From Sandaracinus amylolyticus (lineage in GTDB: Bacteria; Myxococcota_A; Polyangia; Polyangiales; Sandaracinaceae): a DNA stretch of 64,000 nucleotides. How positions within the stretch are numbered: position 1 is the stretch's first letter; each line of letters starts with the position of its first letter. The position numbers and the translations under genes are program-made. Below the pieces are notes generated by a model that made no database searches, was not told where the DNA came from, and saw nothing but the letters and a program-made list of their open reading frames with translations. The stretch is from positions 8,556,001 to 8,620,000 of the forward strand of contig NZ_CP070225.1 of assembly GCF_021631985.1 (NCBI RefSeq). The letters run 5' to 3'. This document shows, one piece after another, positions 62,683 to 64,000 of the stretch.

Positions 62683-63450
62683 ATGCGACCTCGTCTCTTC
62701 CTCGCTTTCTTGCTCCTCCTGGCCGTCGGGTGCGCGTATCCGCGCCGCACCACCTCGCTCTCGCCGGTGCGCAGCACGGTCACCTCGACCAGCAGCCCGA
62801 GCGACGTGTGGGCGCTGACGGTCGCCAGCGCGAGCGTGCCTCCGCGCAGCCGCGGCGCGCTCGCGTGGGACGGCACCGATGGATTGCCCGATCCCTTCGT
62901 GCGCATCTATCGCAACGACGTGTTGATCTACGAGTCGGAGACCCGGAACGACACGCTCACGCCCGAGTGGAACGTGGTGCTGCCGCGCAATCTCTACGCG
63001 CCGAGCGACGCGACGTTCCGCTTCGAGGTTTGGGATCGCGACGAGGTCGGGGCGGATCCGATCGGGATCTTCCGGCACCGTGGGCTGCCGCCGAACGTGC
63101 TGCCGGGCGCCGACGCGCGCGTGCTGCTCGACAGCGGCGCGCAGCTCGCGCTGCGTCTCGCATCGCCCCAGGCCCATCACGGCGTCGGCGTGAGGCTCTA
63201 CGAGGTGCGTGGCGACGCGCTGGTGGTGGTCGAGGTCGAGACCCACTCGCCCGCGGGCCGCGCGGGGCTGCGTCCCGGCGATGCGATCGTCGCGATCGGC
63301 GGGCAGAGCGTGTCGGGCCTCGGCTCGCAGCGCGCGCCTGGCGCGCTCTCGATGGCGGCCGAGCGTCGAGAGCGACTGCGGGTGCGCGGCGAGCGCGGCG
63401 ACACGCGCGAGGTGGAGCTCGATCAGGGCTTCACCTGGCTGACCATGTGA
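62683..63450 (+). CDS. C2-PDZ domain lipoprotein
   Basis: A 255-residue lipoprotein (LAVGCAYP). Residues about 40-150 look like a C2 domain (LTVASASVPPRSRG, DPFVRIYRNDVLIYESETRND by its ends, TLTPEWN, FRFEVWDRD), and about 175-250 like a PDZ domain (VRLYEVRGDALVVVEVETHSPAGRAGLRPGDAIVAIGGQSV by its ends). No protease domain is present. ATG 62683 follows GGAG; the region before it is not coding. GTG of the next gene overlaps its stop. A scaffold at the membrane is likely. Confidence 0.8.
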   Translation: MRPRLFLAFLLLLAVGCAYPRRTTSLSPVRSTVTSTSSPSDVWALTVASASVPPRSRGALAWDGTDGLPDPFVRIYRNDVLIYESETRNDTLTPEWNVVLPRNLYAPSDATFRFEVWDRDEVGADPIGIFRHRGLPPNVLPGADARVLLDSGAQLALRLASPQAHHGVGVRLYEVRGDALVVVEVETHSPAGRAGLRPGDAIVAIGGQSVSGLGSQRAPGALSMAAERRERLRVRGERGDTREVELDQGFTWLTM

Positions 63451-64000
63451 TCCGCGGCGCGCTGATCGGGGCGCTCGTCATCGGCATCGCGGGGCGCGCC
63501 GAGGCGCAGCCGGAGGTGCAGATCTCGTCGCGGCTCGCGCTCGGAGGAGGCGCGGAATTCGCGCAGACCGAGGGCGCCGATCCCGGTGCGCTGTTCGAGC
63601 TCGCGCTGCGCGCCGAGGTGCTCTTCGGCGACGCGTTCGCGGATCGGGTGCGGGTCGGCCCCGCGATCGACGTGCGCGCCGCGAATTTCCGGACGATCGA
63701 GCTCGCGGGCGGCGCGATGGTGCTCCTGCCGATCGGGAGCGACTTCGGGATCACGGTGATGGCGGGCGCGGGGTACGCGCTGCGCGATCCCTACGAGCCC
63801 GTGCAGGATCGGAGCGGTGCGATCGCGCTGGGGACGCTGGCGCTCGCGTATCGCCCCTACGATCACTTCGACGTCTACGGGCACGGCGTCGCGCTCTATG
63901 CGAGCGGGCGCGCCGCGTTCGCGGGGTGGGAGTCGTGGGAGGCGGTGATCGGGCTCGAGGTCGATCTCGAATTCGTGGTGTGGAGCCCGATCGCGTTCGT
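63447..64000 (+). CDS. Exported beta-barrel-like protein (partial)
   Basis: The frame is open to the right edge, with 184 residues visible. A signal peptide cut after AEA-Q begins at GTG 63447, overlapping the previous stop. The mature part alternates strands (ISSRLALGGGAEFAQ, TVMAGAGYALRDPYEPV, FDVYGHGVALYASGR) like a small outer-membrane barrel. Co-translated with the C2-PDZ lipoprotein. No further assignment possible. Confidence 0.7.
   Translation, partial: MIRGALIGALVIGIAGRAEAQPEVQISSRLALGGGAEFAQTEGADPGALFELALRAEVLFGDAFADRVRVGPAIDVRAANFRTIELAGGAMVLLPIGSDFGITVMAGAGYALRDPYEPVQDRSGAIALGTLALAYRPYDHFDVYGHGVALYASGRAAFAGWESWEAVIGLEVDLEFVVWSPIAF

Overview
The window is about 70 % G+C, dense in genes, and carries many secreted proteins whose lipobox is followed by Asp/Gly/Pro-rich linkers. 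It also has a Ser/Thr protein kinase, MglA/MglB-like (Ras GTPase and roadblock) modules, a MopE-type metal-binding repeat protein and an AgmX/PglI-like protein. Together these point to a myxobacterium (Myxococcota, Polyangia; Sandaracinus-like is my best guess, by inference only). About 60 protein genes fill the window. I see no rRNA, tRNA, CRISPR array or insertion sequence, and no sign of recent insertion.

Layout. 1-8 kb: a truncated Cys-rich lipoprotein, a lipoprotein plus TonB-dependent receptor pair, a MocR-type regulator with its own operator-like repeats, and a TPR lipoprotein. 8-21 kb: a polyhydroxyalkanoate (PHA) region. It holds phaR, a small granule-type protein, an acyl-CoA ligase, a class III-sized PHA synthase, an intracellular depolymerase, 3-hydroxybutyrate dehydrogenase and a surface PHB depolymerase. 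Upstream lie a soluble transhydrogenase (sthA), a lipase-like lipoprotein, a porin and an atypical KAS III. Nine copies of one palindrome (TGC-N3-GCA core) sit in front of five transcription units here and look like PhaR operators that tie sthA and the lipase to PHA turnover. 21-25 kb: a NarL-type regulator and a module of pseudo-receiver-PATAN-roadblock protein, roadblock protein and Ras-like GTPase. 25-32 kb: a purple-acid-phosphatase-like lipoprotein, an Omp85-like barrel overlapping a lipoprotein with kinase-like motifs, an EamA transporter and a GMC oxidoreductase. 32.5-37 kb: a tight operon of histidine kinase, roadblock protein, diiron-type MBL protein, receiver-PATAN protein, ParA/MinD ATPase and a second roadblock-like protein. 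37-39.4 kb: RDD protein, signal peptidase I, a Gly/His-rich zinc-ribbon protein and a DUF1266-like protein.

39.5-45.6 kb: a small pigment-type fatty-acid/polyketide cluster (AMP ligase, STAS-like protein, COG4648 membrane protein, acyl carrier protein, flavin halogenase-like enzyme, chain length factor, ketosynthase) that resembles an aryl-polyene/xanthomonadin locus. 45.8-48 kb: a lipoprotein and a tRNA-dihydrouridine synthase. 48-53.7 kb: the phosphate-uptake locus pstC-pstA-pstB, OprP-like porin, pstS, with Pho-box-like repeats in front of both halves. 53.9-60.9 kb: subtilisin-like protease, Cys-rich lipoprotein, ECF sigma factor with a probable membrane partner, SMP-30 lipoprotein and a Ser/Thr kinase. 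61-64 kb: pyruvate kinase, a C2-PDZ lipoprotein and a truncated secreted protein.

The points most worth following are the shared PHA operator regulon, a structured intergenic repeat family with compensatory stem changes, the kinase-like lipoprotein coupled to an Omp85-like barrel, the two roadblock/PATAN signalling modules, and the halogenase-bearing aryl-polyene-like cluster.
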